From NCBI GenBank assembly GCA_009777715.1, contig WRLH01000007.1:58388-122387 (forward strand): DNA of 64,000 nt. The letters are read 5' to 3'. The position numbers were made by a program, and so were the translations under genes. The DNA comes from Lachnospiraceae bacterium (GTDB lineage Bacteria; Bacillota; Clostridia; Lachnospirales; Lachnospiraceae). The notes beneath the pieces are model-generated. The model was not told where the DNA came from. It made no database searches and saw only the letters and a list, made by a program, of their open reading frames with translations. Of the stretch, positions 53,934 through 63,817 are shown one piece after another. Numbering within the stretch: the first letter of the stretch is position 1; every line of letters begins with the position of its first letter.

Positions 53934-54815
53934 CTAAACCCTTTCATTTTGCAGACGCTTTAATAGTTCTTGATTTAGCTCGTCATAACGCTTTTCATAC
54001 CAGACTTTTGTTGACGCCAGATTATATTTAAGGTGCATATAATCTCTTTTTCTTTCAAAATCCCTTTCCGCAAATTCAGGATCTAATATATAGGCATTTA
54101 ATTTTTGGTTAGGATATTCAACACAGGCGCAATTTCGCGATAATTTAAATTTTATCCCGTTAGTAAACATCGCTAAACCTAAGTCAACATCTTCTCCGCC
54201 CCATGAATTATACCATTCGTCAAAACCGCCTATTTTAATTAAAGTTGAACGCTTAACCGACAAATTAAGCGACCAGCTAATCACCCACGGAGCAGGCCAA
54301 GCGCTTAGGTCGTCACCTAGCTCCTGATAAAGAGGCTCACGCATATCAACTACATTTTCCTCCTTTAGACGGATAATTGTTGAATCAATATCATCAATTG
54401 TTATTGTCCTAAGCAAAATATCGTCAAACTTTGAGTAATCATCAAAGCCATAGGTATATCCTATTACGGCAACGCTGGCCTCATCACTGGAATGCTCAAT
54501 AATATGCTGCTTAACCGTTTGGCTTGCAAGCAAAACTCCGGTATCAATAAAAATACATATCTCGCCTTTTGCATTAAAAATCCCCATATTTCTTGCTGCA
54601 CCCGCTCGAAAGCCTTTATCTTCTTGGAAAAAATAGCGGATATTGATTTTCTCCTTAAAGCTTTCATATATTTTTTTTGTATTGTCATTTGAGCCGTCGT
54701 CACATATCAAAACCTCAAAATCACTTTTTTTTGCGGTTTGGTTCACGATGGTAATCAGCGTCTTCTCTAAAGAATCTGCATTATTGTATGTTGGAATAAT
54801 TATACTTGCTTTCAT
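53934..54815 (-). CDS. GT2 glycosyltransferase
   Basis: 293 residues with ASIIIPTYNN, ICDDGSNDNT, KGFRAGAARN, FIDTGV and a C-terminal GGEDVDLGLAM. The last is a galactosyltransferase-like ED motif, as in chondroitin-polymerase-type domains. The ATG at 54815 has AAGGAGG nine bases upstream and overlaps the previous gene by 35 bp. It may glycosylate the exported product of this locus. Confidence 0.85.
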   Translation of the reverse strand: MKASIIIPTYNNADSLEKTLITIVNQTAKKSDFEVLICDDGSNDNTKKIYESFKEKINIRYFFQEDKGFRAGAARNMGIFNAKGEICIFIDTGVLLASQTVKQHIIEHSSDEASVAVIGYTYGFDDYSKFDDILLRTITIDDIDSTIIRLKEENVVDMREPLYQELGDDLSAWPAPWVISWSLNLSVKRSTLIKIGGFDEWYNSWGGEDVDLGLAMFTNGIKFKLSRNCACVEYPNQKLNAYILDPEFAERDFERKRDYMHLKYNLASTKVWYEKRYDELNQELLKRLQNERV

Positions 54816-55881
54816 ATAAGCCGTCCTCCTTCTGAGCTGGCTTTTTGCTTTTGGCTGGTTTCTTGCCATGGCTGGTTTTTTTGCCATGGCTGGTTTTTTT
54901 GCCATTTAATGCCACAATCATTAATGCCATTGCAAGTGTCGCCCCGGTTGCTCCGACCAGCAGAGTTGAAAGTAAATCCGCGGTAATCCAGTATGCGATT
55001 AACCCTAATAAAACACCAAGGACATGGCCGACATTTTCAACAAACGATTCTGCGTTTTTGCTGCCTTTGTTTGCACGTGCAAGCTTTGCAATACAAAATT
55101 CCGTTGTCCCAACAAGCCCGGTCAGAATCCAGAGCAATGCTTTTATTGGCCATGATGGCACAAAGTACATTCCCAATAATAACATCACCAGAATGGCATG
55201 AGCAACGAAAAATGATGCGGCCAGGCTGCGTCCGCGATATAAACGGGCACCCCAAATATATGTAATCCAGCCCGCGAGGAATAATATGATTGCCCCCGGA
55301 ACGCCAACATGGATGATTGAGAGAATAATAACGGCATAACAGTAAGGGAAATAATGAATTTGATGCAATATCATCACAAAATTTATTGTATTTAGTTTTG
55401 GGATGGTGACATTACTTTTAATGACTGAAAATCTGGCAAGGCAAATTGACAGATATGATATAACGCTTAAGAGAATCAGAATAAGGGGGTAAGCTCCCAA
55501 AAATCCGCAAGCAAATCCGGTGATTCTCAACACTCTCTTTGTTTCTTTATTAACATCTGATTTCGATTCGCTTCTGACTGTTTGAATTGCCGCAGATAAA
55601 AAAGTCGTTGCTATGCACAAGATCGGTAAATACTCTAAAATTGTGAATAAGGCCAAACCTAATATCCCAAACAATGATACGATTTTTAACATTGGCCGCG
55701 ATAACTTGATTGGGCAGGGGACCAAATTTCCAAATTGGTAAAACAACACTACCGCAAAAGCAGGTAATATGCCAAACATATTTAGTGCCAGAATGAAAGG
55801 GGAAACTTCAAAAAATCCTGACATAAAGCTAAGTACTAAAAATATTATTTCCTGCCGATCCTTTTTATGAATACTAAGCAT
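54781..55881 (-). CDS. Polytopic membrane protein, unknown
   Basis: 366 residues, about nine to ten hydrophobic helices. The C-terminal tail is Lys-rich, with GKKTSHGKKTSHGKKPA-type repeats, and is probably cytoplasmic. I recognise no family. The ATG at 55881 has AAAGGAG. It is embedded between two glycosyltransferase genes and before an ABC exporter, so a role in moving or anchoring the product is possible. Confidence 0.6.
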   Translation of the reverse strand: MLSIHKKDRQEIIFLVLSFMSGFFEVSPFILALNMFGILPAFAVVLFYQFGNLVPCPIKLSRPMLKIVSLFGILGLALFTILEYLPILCIATTFLSAAIQTVRSESKSDVNKETKRVLRITGFACGFLGAYPLILILLSVISYLSICLARFSVIKSNVTIPKLNTINFVMILHQIHYFPYCYAVIILSIIHVGVPGAIILFLAGWITYIWGARLYRGRSLAASFFVAHAILVMLLLGMYFVPSWPIKALLWILTGLVGTTEFCIAKLARANKGSKNAESFVENVGHVLGVLLGLIAYWITADLLSTLLVGATGATLAMALMIVALNGKKTSHGKKTSHGKKPAKSKKPAQKEDGLYESKYNYSNIQ

Positions 55882-55903
55882 TTTTCTCTCCTTTCCGAAG
55901 CTT

Positions 55904-56908
55904 CTAATATAATGTAGGTATTGCCTTACTCGAACTGGCAATCGCCCAATCGGCAATATTATTATTGTTTATTAGTTTCATTGATTTCTTCAAAACGCGG
56001 CGTTGGAAAGACCGCAATATAAACAAGCGTATATTATCAATAAATGAGGACTCAAAAGCGTGTTTTCCCCGTAAATTTTTACTGACTGAGTATTTCCAAG
56101 AAAATTCTTTCTCAAACAGACTGCTATAACCGGGGAACACCTTATATGAGTAATAAACACCTGTAAAAATCCTAATTTGCTGCCTTAACCACTCTGATGG
56201 AACACTAGCAATTTTAAAATAAACAATCGAATTTTTTGGCTTAACTAAATTTATTTTTGCTGCCGTATTTTTTATCAGAAAATAATTTCCAATGTAGCCG
56301 TCATCAGCAATTCCGGTTTCGTCATCTGGATAATAGCCAAAATCTTTTCTAAAGAAGCAGACACTTTGGCCCGAACAAAATTTTGGCTGTCTGCTTTCGC
56401 CTTCAAAAGGCAATGAAAACAGCTTATACCAAAAAATTCTTTTTAGGGAAGTAAAAATTCCATAACCCAAATTGCGAAAGTATTTATAGCCGCAATCATA
56501 AGCGTAAAAATTGGAGCCGACCAAAACAGGACATCTATACTCGCGCTTACTGTCAATTAAAGCTTTTATGTTTGTCTTTACCGTCCCTTCCTTTAGAATG
56601 ACATCATCGTCCAGAAAGTGGATTATGTCGCTGTTTTCCGCATATTTAAGGATTTTATTTAAGGCATTGTTTTTACCCTGCTTGACGCACTCAATAAAAT
56701 GAATGCTTAAATCTTTATTATTTTCCTTGAAATTAATTATTTTGGTTTTTGTTTCATAAAACTTTCTTCCGCCATTTAATGCTATGATAATTTCTATATC
56801 ATACTCGCTTGCTATTGGCCGGATATGGGCTGCAACCGCTTCTAATGTTGCTTCTATATAATCGAAAGAGCTGGTTGTCGGAATCCCTATTGCTACTTTA
56901 TGTTTCAT
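55904..56908 (-). CDS. GT2-like glycosyltransferase
   Basis: 334 residues. AIGIPTTSSFDYIEATLEAV and FLDDDVILKEG fit a GT-A domain; later QSVCFFRKDFGYYPDDETGIADDGYIGNYF carries a possible catalytic Asp pair. No membrane segment. The start has AAGGAG. It follows the radical SAM gene by about 30 bp. Confidence 0.75.
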   Translation of the reverse strand: MKHKVAIGIPTTSSFDYIEATLEAVAAHIRPIASEYDIEIIIALNGGRKFYETKTKIINFKENNKDLSIHFIECVKQGKNNALNKILKYAENSDIIHFLDDDVILKEGTVKTNIKALIDSKREYRCPVLVGSNFYAYDCGYKYFRNLGYGIFTSLKRIFWYKLFSLPFEGESRQPKFCSGQSVCFFRKDFGYYPDDETGIADDGYIGNYFLIKNTAAKINLVKPKNSIVYFKIASVPSEWLRQQIRIFTGVYYSYKVFPGYSSLFEKEFSWKYSVSKNLRGKHAFESSFIDNIRLFILRSFQRRVLKKSMKLINNNNIADWAIASSSKAIPTLY

Positions 56909-56939
56909 GTTTTATCTCCTTGTATTTTTTTATTACTTC

Positions 56940-57899
56940 TTAAATAACTTTTTCTAAATCGCTGTATTTGAAAAACGGACAAATTGTGTTGCCCATCCAT
57001 TTTTTGCTGTTAGCATTTTTTAAGATTGAGTAAAGATTCTCTTCGGAAAGATTTCCTAACACAAACTCCTTGTTTTGGGGATTCATATTTTCATCCAAAC
57101 ACCAAAAACAGCCAATTACTAAACCGTCTGGCAATATGCCAAAAGATTTCTTAACCGCCCGGCAATCCAAGGTATAGCCGGGATGATTAGGCAGCAAATA
57201 TTGAAAATGAACTTCCATTTTGGTATGCTTCGACATCTCCTTAATAAAATCAACAGCAGCACAATAATGCTCAAAGCTCGGCATTAGCTGGGGAAACTTC
57301 TTTCCGCGGCCCACCGGGAAGAAACGTAAGAGGCTCCAGCCATCTATTTCAAGCGACTCTGCCCATTGGAATAATGAAGATAATGATTTCCGGTCAATGT
57401 TTTCATTTGTCAGCACCGTCTGAATGCCAACTTTTATCCCATTTTCCTTTAATTTTATGATTGCATTTTGCGCATACTCATGATAACCAACCGGCCTGCT
57501 TCCACAATGCCGGAAAGGAATGCAATCAACTGTTATTTCAAAATCATTTATTTTATTTTTTAGGACTTTAACTAAATCATCAGTGACAAAAGCACCCGAA
57601 GCACTTACGCCAATATTATCAGAGCCTAGTTTTTCTGACGCGCATAAAATCAAATCGGTGTTTAAAGGGTCAATGAATAGTTCGCCGCCGGAAAAATCAA
57701 TTTTAAAATCACCTTTCTGCATTTGGCCAATAATTTCAATTTTTTCTCTAAAACTCAACTCATTTTTGTACCTGTACTCTTCGCATTTTTGCTGATTATT
57801 CTTTTCAAAGTGTGGAATATAAGTAGCGGCTGTACAGCAGAATTTGCAATTCCACGGACACGCCCTAGTTACGTTCCAAATTATTGATTTTTGCTTCAT
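56940..57899 (-). CDS. Radical SAM protein with SPASM-like C-terminus
   Basis: 319 residues. The cluster motif is CPWNCKFC in NVTRACPWNCKFCC; SGGEL and the TIM-barrel strands follow. The C-terminal part has further cysteines (DCRAV, GCFWC, CPFF) as in SPASM/Twitch auxiliary-cluster enzymes that modify peptides or sugars. It lies 6 bp after agrB, which makes peptide maturation an attractive but unproven role. Confidence 0.82.
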   Translation of the reverse strand: MKQKSIIWNVTRACPWNCKFCCTAATYIPHFEKNNQQKCEEYRYKNELSFREKIEIIGQMQKGDFKIDFSGGELFIDPLNTDLILCASEKLGSDNIGVSASGAFVTDDLVKVLKNKINDFEITVDCIPFRHCGSRPVGYHEYAQNAIIKLKENGIKVGIQTVLTNENIDRKSLSSLFQWAESLEIDGWSLLRFFPVGRGKKFPQLMPSFEHYCAAVDFIKEMSKHTKMEVHFQYLLPNHPGYTLDCRAVKKSFGILPDGLVIGCFWCLDENMNPQNKEFVLGNLSEENLYSILKNANSKKWMGNTICPFFKYSDLEKVI

Positions 57900-57905
57900 A
57901 GTACT

Positions 57906-58487
57906 TTAAACGCTCCTCTTCTCGTTTTTTTCATTTGTAATTAATCCCGCCAATAACAGGATTGCCGTTGAAATTAATACTGCTGCCGCACTCCTAACGA
58001 AACTTAAATTTTCATAATGTTCCGCAACAAATAGGGTAAAATAAATAGTTACTGAAATCATCACCGCCCGCAGCTTGAAAACCTTTTTTTCCCTAAGTGA
58101 GATCTTACGATTGGCGTTTGCAACCGGCGCGAAGCCAATGATTGCTGCCACACATAAAAGCCCGGTTATTGCACATATTGGGAAGCTCATAAAAGGGGCC
58201 TTAATCAATGCTAATGAAAACAAAAGGACTGCGAAAGAAATAAAAGCACAGTTATATTCTTTTTTCGCATGATAACCGCCAGTATATACACGCAAAATGG
58301 AGAATGCGAATATGTAATAAAGTCCTGCGATGAATATTCCCATCAGATAACTTACGAGCAGGGCTATGGAGAATCCCAACAGAGATTTCTCAAACTGCCG
58401 AAGACTATATTCAATAATTTCCCGTTCATCTTTGTCAAGCTTCTCCAAGCCCAAACAGCCCATAAGTTTTTTGTTCAGGTAGTTCAT
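57906..58487 (-). CDS. agrB: AgrB-like autoinducer-processing membrane protease
   Basis: 193 residues with five to six helices. The conserved catalytic pair is H73 and C80 in TGGYHAKKEYNC. AgrB cuts the AgrD pro-peptide at its C-terminal side and forms the thiolactone ring. The ATG overlaps the agrD stop codon. Confidence 0.92.
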   Translation of the reverse strand: MNYLNKKLMGCLGLEKLDKDEREIIEYSLRQFEKSLLGFSIALLVSYLMGIFIAGLYYIFAFSILRVYTGGYHAKKEYNCAFISFAVLLFSLALIKAPFMSFPICAITGLLCVAAIIGFAPVANANRKISLREKKVFKLRAVMISVTIYFTLFVAEHYENLSFVRSAAAVLISTAILLLAGLITNEKNEKRSV

Positions 58488-58627
58488 TTATACTTCCTGA
58501 GGTTGTCAATGCTTTTTGGCAGCTTTTCTTGATAGTTAACCCATGGGCAAGCTTCATTTGCCTTTCTTGTTGCATATTTTGTTGCGATTTTTACCAATAA
58601 ATCTTTGCTCTTTTTTTTCGTGTTCAT
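58484..58627 (-). CDS. agrD: AgrD-like cyclic lactone autoinducer pro-peptide
   Basis: 47 residues. An amphipathic basic N-terminus (MNTKKKSKDLLVKIATK), then core ACPWVNYQEKLPKS and a charged tail. The Cys followed by a short hydrophobic stretch and then Q-x-K-x-P is the AgrD/AIP pattern of Clostridia. The ring would probably join C27 to a residue about five positions later, near CPWVNY. GGAGG is eight bases before the ATG; the TGA overlaps the agrB ATG. Confidence 0.88.
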   Translation of the reverse strand: MNTKKKSKDLLVKIATKYATRKANEACPWVNYQEKLPKSIDNLRKYK

Positions 58628-58662
58628 TTTATGAACCTCCTTTTTTTATTTGCTAATACCAT

Positions 58663-58720
58663 AATATAATTTATGCCGTCACGGACATAAGTTGGTAAAA
58701 TTTGATGTAGTTTTTGGTAA
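58663..58720 (-). promoter_or_regulatory. agrD promoter with LytTR-type direct repeat
   Basis: Two direct TTACCAA boxes (minus strand; 58714-58720 and 58692-58698) spaced 22 bp, i.e. two helical turns, the usual layout for LytTR regulators. A -10 (TATATT, 58663-58668) sits 23 bp downstream with a poor -35 (ACTTAT), as expected of an activator-dependent promoter. A CACACC/GGTGTG hairpin at 58740-58756 upstream could be the terminator of the kinase transcript. Confidence 0.6.
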
Positions 58721-58822
58721 AAATAAAATAATACTGCAAACACACCTGGGTGTGTGGGCAGTCTCTTTTACAGTAGCGGCAGTCCCTATTCTGTTACGTA
58801 GTGCTTGAAATCTTGGGGATAT

Positions 58823-60079
58823 TTAGAAATTATCTATGTAGAGCAATATATCAACCGAGAATTTATTATTGTCAGTATTTATTGTCATGCTTCCATTTGA
58901 ATCTTCAATTATTTTTTTGACATTCTTAAGGCCAATGCCATGGGCATCCTTATTTTTCTTAGTCGTAATAAATTCGCCGTTTTTCTTTATTAATTCACCG
59001 CTATAGCTATTTATTATCTTAATAAATAAAACGCCTTTGTCGTAGCCGATTCTTAGCTTCATATTCTTTTCTGTTGACACTTTTGCGGCAAAAATAGCGT
59101 TTTTAACCAAGTTTCCAATCACCGTATTTAATTTAAAGGTGTTTATTTTCAAATCTTCCGGAATGGTAATTTTAACATCAACTAAAGACAGATTATCATG
59201 TGCTTCCTGCAACAGATAATTTAGCAGGCTGTCTATTTCATAATTCCCGGAAGAAATATAGTCTCTCGCTGAATCAATTGCTTTCCCCATCAAATCTAAA
59301 TAGGTATTTGCTTTGCCAATATCTTTATTCTTAAGCAATCCTTTCATTTCGATAATATGGTGATGGATATCATGCTGCATTGACCTTACCTGCTCCTGGG
59401 TATGTGTCATTATCTCTATTTCACTAGAGTATGATTTTAGCCTTTCTTCAAGCTCAAACCTTTGAATCGCATTTAGATAATTGTCTTCAACTATCTGATA
59501 TAAATGGAAAACAATTAAATTTATCAACAGTAAACCAAAAGCGACAATAATCAATTGTAATTCACTATTTACCTCACTCCACGTAATATATGTAATGCCC
59601 AAGCTGATAATAGGAATAATAAATAATATCAAGCCATAATTGGGAATAATTTCCAAATATGCTTTATTACGATAAAATTTCCTCATGAGCGTTTCACAAA
59701 CTACGAGCAATAACACTGTATAGATAAATGAATAATCAAACCCGCTTTGCGTTAATTTTGGCGCAAACAAAGAGTAAGCAATTATATCACTTACGGCACT
59801 AATTAAAGTCAAGATAAAAGATATTATTAACCTTTTCTTGATAGTGCCGCGAAAAGCCAGGGATATGGCATATATGCCGCCAAAATTTGCAAGAAAATTA
59901 ATGATTGCAATCGATATATTGCTGGCTAAGATTGTCGCCGCATAAAATATAAGCGAGCCAATTATCATCTTTGATTTGCTGACATTATCTTTTGAAAAAA
60001 AATCATATAAAAATTGAATAATAATAAGAAGCAGAAAAAAATTACAGATCAAGTAAAATAATAAATTAATTGGTATCAT
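58823..60079 (-). CDS. AgrC-like sensor histidine kinase
   Basis: 418 residues. Six to seven N-terminal helices form the peptide sensor; a coiled segment leads to the H-box MQHDIHHH (phospho-H236) and a GHKL ATPase with NLVKNAIFAA and GIGLKNVKKI. It would sense the extracellular cyclic peptide. The start overlaps the regulator gene by 14 bp. Confidence 0.9.
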   Translation of the reverse strand: MIPINLLFYLICNFFLLLIIIQFLYDFFSKDNVSKSKMIIGSLIFYAATILASNISIAIINFLANFGGIYAISLAFRGTIKKRLIISFILTLISAVSDIIAYSLFAPKLTQSGFDYSFIYTVLLLVVCETLMRKFYRNKAYLEIIPNYGLILFIIPIISLGITYITWSEVNSELQLIIVAFGLLLINLIVFHLYQIVEDNYLNAIQRFELEERLKSYSSEIEIMTHTQEQVRSMQHDIHHHIIEMKGLLKNKDIGKANTYLDLMGKAIDSARDYISSGNYEIDSLLNYLLQEAHDNLSLVDVKITIPEDLKINTFKLNTVIGNLVKNAIFAAKVSTEKNMKLRIGYDKGVLFIKIINSYSGELIKKNGEFITTKKNKDAHGIGLKNVKKIIEDSNGSMTINTDNNKFSVDILLYIDNF

Positions 60080-60788
60080 TCATCCTATCTCCTTGCATCT
60101 TAATCCTTAGATTGTTCCGATGCGGTATGCTCACAGGCAAATCTTCACCATTAACCATCTTAATTTTGTCATAGCTATAAAGCTTAATATAGTCTCGATT
60201 AACAAGATACGATTTGTGGATAAGGGAAAAATTGTCCGGAAGCCTTTCTGGCACATTGGAAAGTTTCCCATAAAAAATATCGCTTTGCCCATTATTTAAT
60301 ACTATTTCAATTTTGTTTTTCGTGCTAGATAAGTAAATTATGTCACTACAGTCAGCAAAATGAAACTCATGTCCCTTTTTATATCTGAATGTGCCTTTCT
60401 TAACATCAATGCGCCTTAAGCTTATTTTCATCGTTTCTTTGACTTCTTTAATCTTAAGCGGCTTGACTAAAAAACCTGACGGCTGATTTTTGAATAATCT
60501 CATTGCATAATTTTTCTTGGAAGAGATATATATTATTTGCATTTTATGATTATTGTTTTGGTCGCGGATATATTTCCCGATATTTATCCCATCTATATCA
60601 GGAAGTTCGATATCAAGAAACAGGATATCAAAGTCGTTGCCTAAGTTAAGATATTTAATAAGCGTCCGGCCGGAATAATAAGGCTCAATTGATGCCTTGA
60701 TACTTAATTCGCAGCAAATAACTCCGATTATCTGCTCTAAGTCAGCACAAGTATAAATTTCATCATCGCATATTCCAATTCTGTACAT
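60066..60788 (-). CDS. AgrA-like LytTR response regulator
   Basis: 240 residues. The receiver domain has D8-D9, phospho-D59 (LFLDIELP) and K108-region KPL; the C-terminal LytTR DNA-binding domain has FRYKKGHEFHFADCSDIIYLSS and LIHKSYLVN. It is expected to bind the direct repeat before agrD. Start with AAAGGAAA. Confidence 0.92.
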   Translation of the reverse strand: MYRIGICDDEIYTCADLEQIIGVICCELSIKASIEPYYSGRTLIKYLNLGNDFDILFLDIELPDIDGINIGKYIRDQNNNHKMQIIYISSKKNYAMRLFKNQPSGFLVKPLKIKEVKETMKISLRRIDVKKGTFRYKKGHEFHFADCSDIIYLSSTKNKIEIVLNNGQSDIFYGKLSNVPERLPDNFSLIHKSYLVNRDYIKLYSYDKIKMVNGEDLPVSIPHRNNLRIKMQGDRMNDTN

Positions 60789-60830
60789 TTACAATTTCCT
60801 TTTATTATAGCGAACCCTAAATGCAACTTT

Positions 60831-60859
60831 ATTATAACACAATATTTCAATTTGGACAA
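60831..60859 (-). promoter_or_regulatory. Promoter of the regulator-kinase genes
   Basis: On the minus strand: TTGTCC (60854-60859), 17 bp, TATAAT (60831-60836), giving about 36 nt of leader. A second TATAAT (60804-60809) closer to the gene lacks a -35. Confidence 0.7.
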
Positions 60860-60890
60860 ATTTCTTTTTATTACTGCGAACCTTTCCCAT

Positions 60891-60919
60891 AAAATAAAAA
60901 AGAAGCGCCGAAGCGCCTC
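60891..60919 (-). terminator. Terminator after the Ser/Asn-rich peptide gene
   Basis: Hairpin GAGGCGC-TTCG-GCGCTTC followed in the minus direction by a T-rich run. It separates the peptide gene from the regulator promoter. Confidence 0.85.
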
Positions 60920-60940
60920 TTTTTATTACGTAATTGCCTG

Positions 60941-61063
60941 TTAATCGTTGTTGCTTGAACTGTTTGAGCTTGAGCTATTTCTCTGGCTGCTGTTTTTTGA
61001 TTTGCTGTCTTGAGAATTTCTGCTCTTTTCGTTTTGATGATTGTTGTTTTCGTTTCTAGACAT
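60941..61063 (-). CDS. 40-residue Ser/Asn-rich peptide
   Basis: Starts MSRNENNNHQ and ends SSSSNSSSNND. It is very hydrophilic, without a signal or cysteine. GGAGGAA is seven bases before the ATG and a good terminator follows the stop, so it is a genuine small gene; a 65-residue frame on the same strand is an out-of-frame shadow. Similar low-complexity N/S-rich peptides occur in Clostridia, some as spore-associated proteins. Function unknown. Confidence 0.7.
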   Translation of the reverse strand: MSRNENNNHQNEKSRNSQDSKSKNSSQRNSSSSNSSSNND

Positions 61064-61207
61064 TTCACTTCCTCCTACATAGGGTTAGTTTAGTTTTGCC
61101 AACCTTTCATGATGACCCAGGTTGAACATCAACTAGGTTACGATTTTATTATTTCTCATTTATTTCAAATTATTCATTTATTGGAAAAATTTATTTAATA
61201 TTCGTTA

Positions 61208-61236
61208 TTGCAACTTTACCGTTGATTCTTTATAAT
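61208..61236 (+). promoter_or_regulatory. Promoter of the cellobiose phosphorylase gene
   Basis: TTGCAA (61208-61213), 17 bp, TATAAT (61231-61236). The start is near 61243. Confidence 0.75.
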
Positions 61237-61279
61237 TTAAATAGAATCTTAGCCATATTTTTGCTTAAAGGAGATGCCT

Positions 61280-63715
61280 ATGCAATTCGGATATTTTGAT
61301 GACGCAAATCGCGAATACGTTATCACCACCCCCAAAACACCGCTTCCTTGGATAAATTATCTTGGATGTAATGATTTTTTCAGCCTTATTTCTAATACAG
61401 GCGGCGGTTATTCCTTTTATAAGGATGCCAAGCTTCTGCGCTTAACCCGCTATCGCTACAATAATGTCCCAACCGACAATAACGGCAAGTACATATATAT
61501 AAAGGATAATGATACGGTCTGGAATCCCGGCTGGCAGCCTGTGAAAACAGAGCTTGACAGTTACGAGTGCCGCCATGGGATTGGTTATAGCCGCTTTAAC
61601 AGCAAGAAAAATGGAATCCGCGCCGAAATCCTTAATTTTATCCCGATGAATGATACCTGCGAGCTTAATCAGCTAAAGATTACCAATGAATCAAATGAGG
61701 TAAAATCTATCTCGCTGTTTTCATATGTGGAATGGTGCTTGTGGAATGCCGATGATGATATGAAAAACTTCCAGCGTAACTTAAACATTGGTGAAGTTGA
61801 AGTAGAAGGTTCAGCCATTTTCCACAAAACCGAATATCGCGAACGCCGCAACCATTATGCCGTTTATGCGGTTAACGCCCCGATTGACGGTTTTGAAACT
61901 ATCCGCGATGAATTTCTTGGCGCATACCGCGGGCCAGATAGTCCCTATGCGGTAGAAAAAGGCCAGCTATCCGGCAATTTGGCCAGCGGCTGGTCCCCAA
62001 TTGCTTCCCACCAGATAAACCTTTCCCTAAGTCCAGGTGAAACCCGCTCATTTATTTTTGTCCTTGGTTACTTGGAAAATGCTCCCGCCGAGAAATGGGA
62101 AGCTGATGGAATCATTAATAAAACTAAAGCTTATTTAATGCTTAAGAAATACCAAACTGACGAAGGTGTCATAAAAGCATTCGGCGAATTAAATGATTAT
62201 TGGCAGGAATTATTGTCAAAGTACACGTTAAAATCCGCTGATGAAAAAGTTGACCGGATGGTTAATATCTGGAACCAATACCAATGTATGGTTACTTTTA
62301 ATATGTCCCGCTCCGCTTCTTATTATGAGTCCGGGATTGGGCGGGGGATGGGTTTCCGCGACTCAAATCAAGATTTGCTCGGTTTTGTCCATCTGATCCC
62401 CGGCCGCGCCAGAGAAAGGATTATTGATATTGCTTCAACCCAATTTCCCGATGGAAGCGCATATCATCAATACCAGCCCTTGACGAAGCGGGGCAATACT
62501 GACGCCGGAAGCGGTTTTAATGACGATCCCTTATGGCTTATTGCCGGGGCCAGCGCTTATGTGCGTGAAACCGGAGATGTGGCCATTCTTGGGGAAATGG
62601 TCCCATTCGATAATGATGAAACAAACAAAGCTCCGCTGATGGAGCATTTAAAGCGTTCTTTGGATTATACCATCAATAATAAAGGGCCGCATAATTTGCC
62701 GTTAATCGGGCGGGCTGACTGGAATGACTGCCTTAACCTTAATTGCTTCTCCGAACACCCCGGCGAATCTTTCCAGACATTCGGCCCTAGTGAGGGCCCG
62801 GTCGCCGAATCCATCTTCATCGCTTCCATGTTTGTCAAATATGGTGAAGAATATGCCCAGCTTGCCGAGTTATTAGGTGACGAAAACGAAGCAAAAAGAG
62901 CGCGTAATGAAGTTGAAATAATGAAAGAAGCGATTTTAAAAGATGGCTGGGATGGCGATTGGTTTGTCCGGGCTTATGATGCCGATGGGCAAAAAGTCGG
63001 TTCAGCAGAATGTGAAGAAGGAAAGATTTATATCGAGCCGCAAGGTTTCTGCGTCATGGCTGGCGTTGGGATTGATGAGGGCCTTGCAAAGAAAGCACTT
63101 GATTCCGTCAAAGAAAAACTAGATACCAAATATGGAATCGTGCTTCTTAAACCAGCTTATACAAAATATCATCTTGAGCTAGGTGAAGTGACATCATATC
63201 CACCCGGCTACAAAGAAAACGCTGGTATTTTCTGCCACAACAATCCTTGGGTTTCAATCGCCGAAACGGTGATTGGCCGCGGCAGCCGCGCTTTTGAAAT
63301 TTACATGAAAACCTGCCCGGCTTATCTTGAGGAAATTAGCGAAATTCACCGCACCGAACCTTATGTTTATTCCCAAATGATTGCCGGAAGTGACGCAAAA
63401 TATCACGGCGAAGCCAAAAATAGCTGGCTGACCGGAACGGCAGCATGGACTTTTGTCAATATTTCCCAATATATTCTGGGGATTTATCCGACTCATTCCG
63501 GCCTGTTAATAAACCCCTGCCTGCCAAAGGATTTTGGCGATTTTAGGATTACTAGAAAATACCGCGGGGGAACTTACCATATCCATGTCTCTAACCCGGA
63601 TAATGTGGAAAAAGGCATAAAGGAAATTAAGGTCGATGGGGCGGTTATTGACGGCTGTGTCATTCCTTATGTAAAAGGAAAGGAAAACTATGATGTCGAG
63701 GTAGTGATGGGGTAA
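61280..63715 (+). CDS. Cellobiose phosphorylase (GH94)
   Basis: 811 residues. [27 protein letters not shown] is the standard N-terminus; the (alpha/alpha)6 barrel contains [24 protein letters not shown] and ADWNDCLN (about 479-486, the catalytic Asp segment). GH94 enzymes split cellobiose with phosphate to glucose-1-phosphate and glucose in the cytoplasm. The ATG at 61280 is preferred: AAAGGAG abuts the ATG at 61274 but is six bases before this one. Confidence 0.93.
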   Translation: MQFGYFDDANREYVITTPKTPLPWINYLGCNDFFSLISNTGGGYSFYKDAKLLRLTRYRYNNVPTDNNGKYIYIKDNDTVWNPGWQPVKTELDSYECRHGIGYSRFNSKKNGIRAEILNFIPMNDTCELNQLKITNESNEVKSISLFSYVEWCLWNADDDMKNFQRNLNIGEVEVEGSAIFHKTEYRERRNHYAVYAVNAPIDGFETIRDEFLGAYRGPDSPYAVEKGQLSGNLASGWSPIASHQINLSLSPGETRSFIFVLGYLENAPAEKWEADGIINKTKAYLMLKKYQTDEGVIKAFGELNDYWQELLSKYTLKSADEKVDRMVNIWNQYQCMVTFNMSRSASYYESGIGRGMGFRDSNQDLLGFVHLIPGRARERIIDIASTQFPDGSAYHQYQPLTKRGNTDAGSGFNDDPLWLIAGASAYVRETGDVAILGEMVPFDNDETNKAPLMEHLKRSLDYTINNKGPHNLPLIGRADWNDCLNLNCFSEHPGESFQTFGPSEGPVAESIFIASMFVKYGEEYAQLAELLGDENEAKRARNEVEIMKEAILKDGWDGDWFVRAYDADGQKVGSAECEEGKIYIEPQGFCVMAGVGIDEGLAKKALDSVKEKLDTKYGIVLLKPAYTKYHLELGEVTSYPPGYKENAGIFCHNNPWVSIAETVIGRGSRAFEIYMKTCPAYLEEISEIHRTEPYVYSQMIAGSDAKYHGEAKNSWLTGTAAWTFVNISQYILGIYPTHSGLLINPCLPKDFGDFRITRKYRGGTYHIHVSNPDNVEKGIKEIKVDGAVIDGCVIPYVKGKENYDVEVVMG

Positions 63716-63817
63716 CAATTTTTGTCAGCATATTTTAAGCCCTTTTTTGAGATTATAAGAGTACGACATTAGTCGATTTATGAATTGAGAAATAATTTCA
63801 TTTATAGGGAGGAAAAA

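Noticed and set aside
60871..61068. 65-codon frame on the minus strand
   Set aside because: It runs through the terminator and is out of frame with the well-supported 40-codon gene in the same place.
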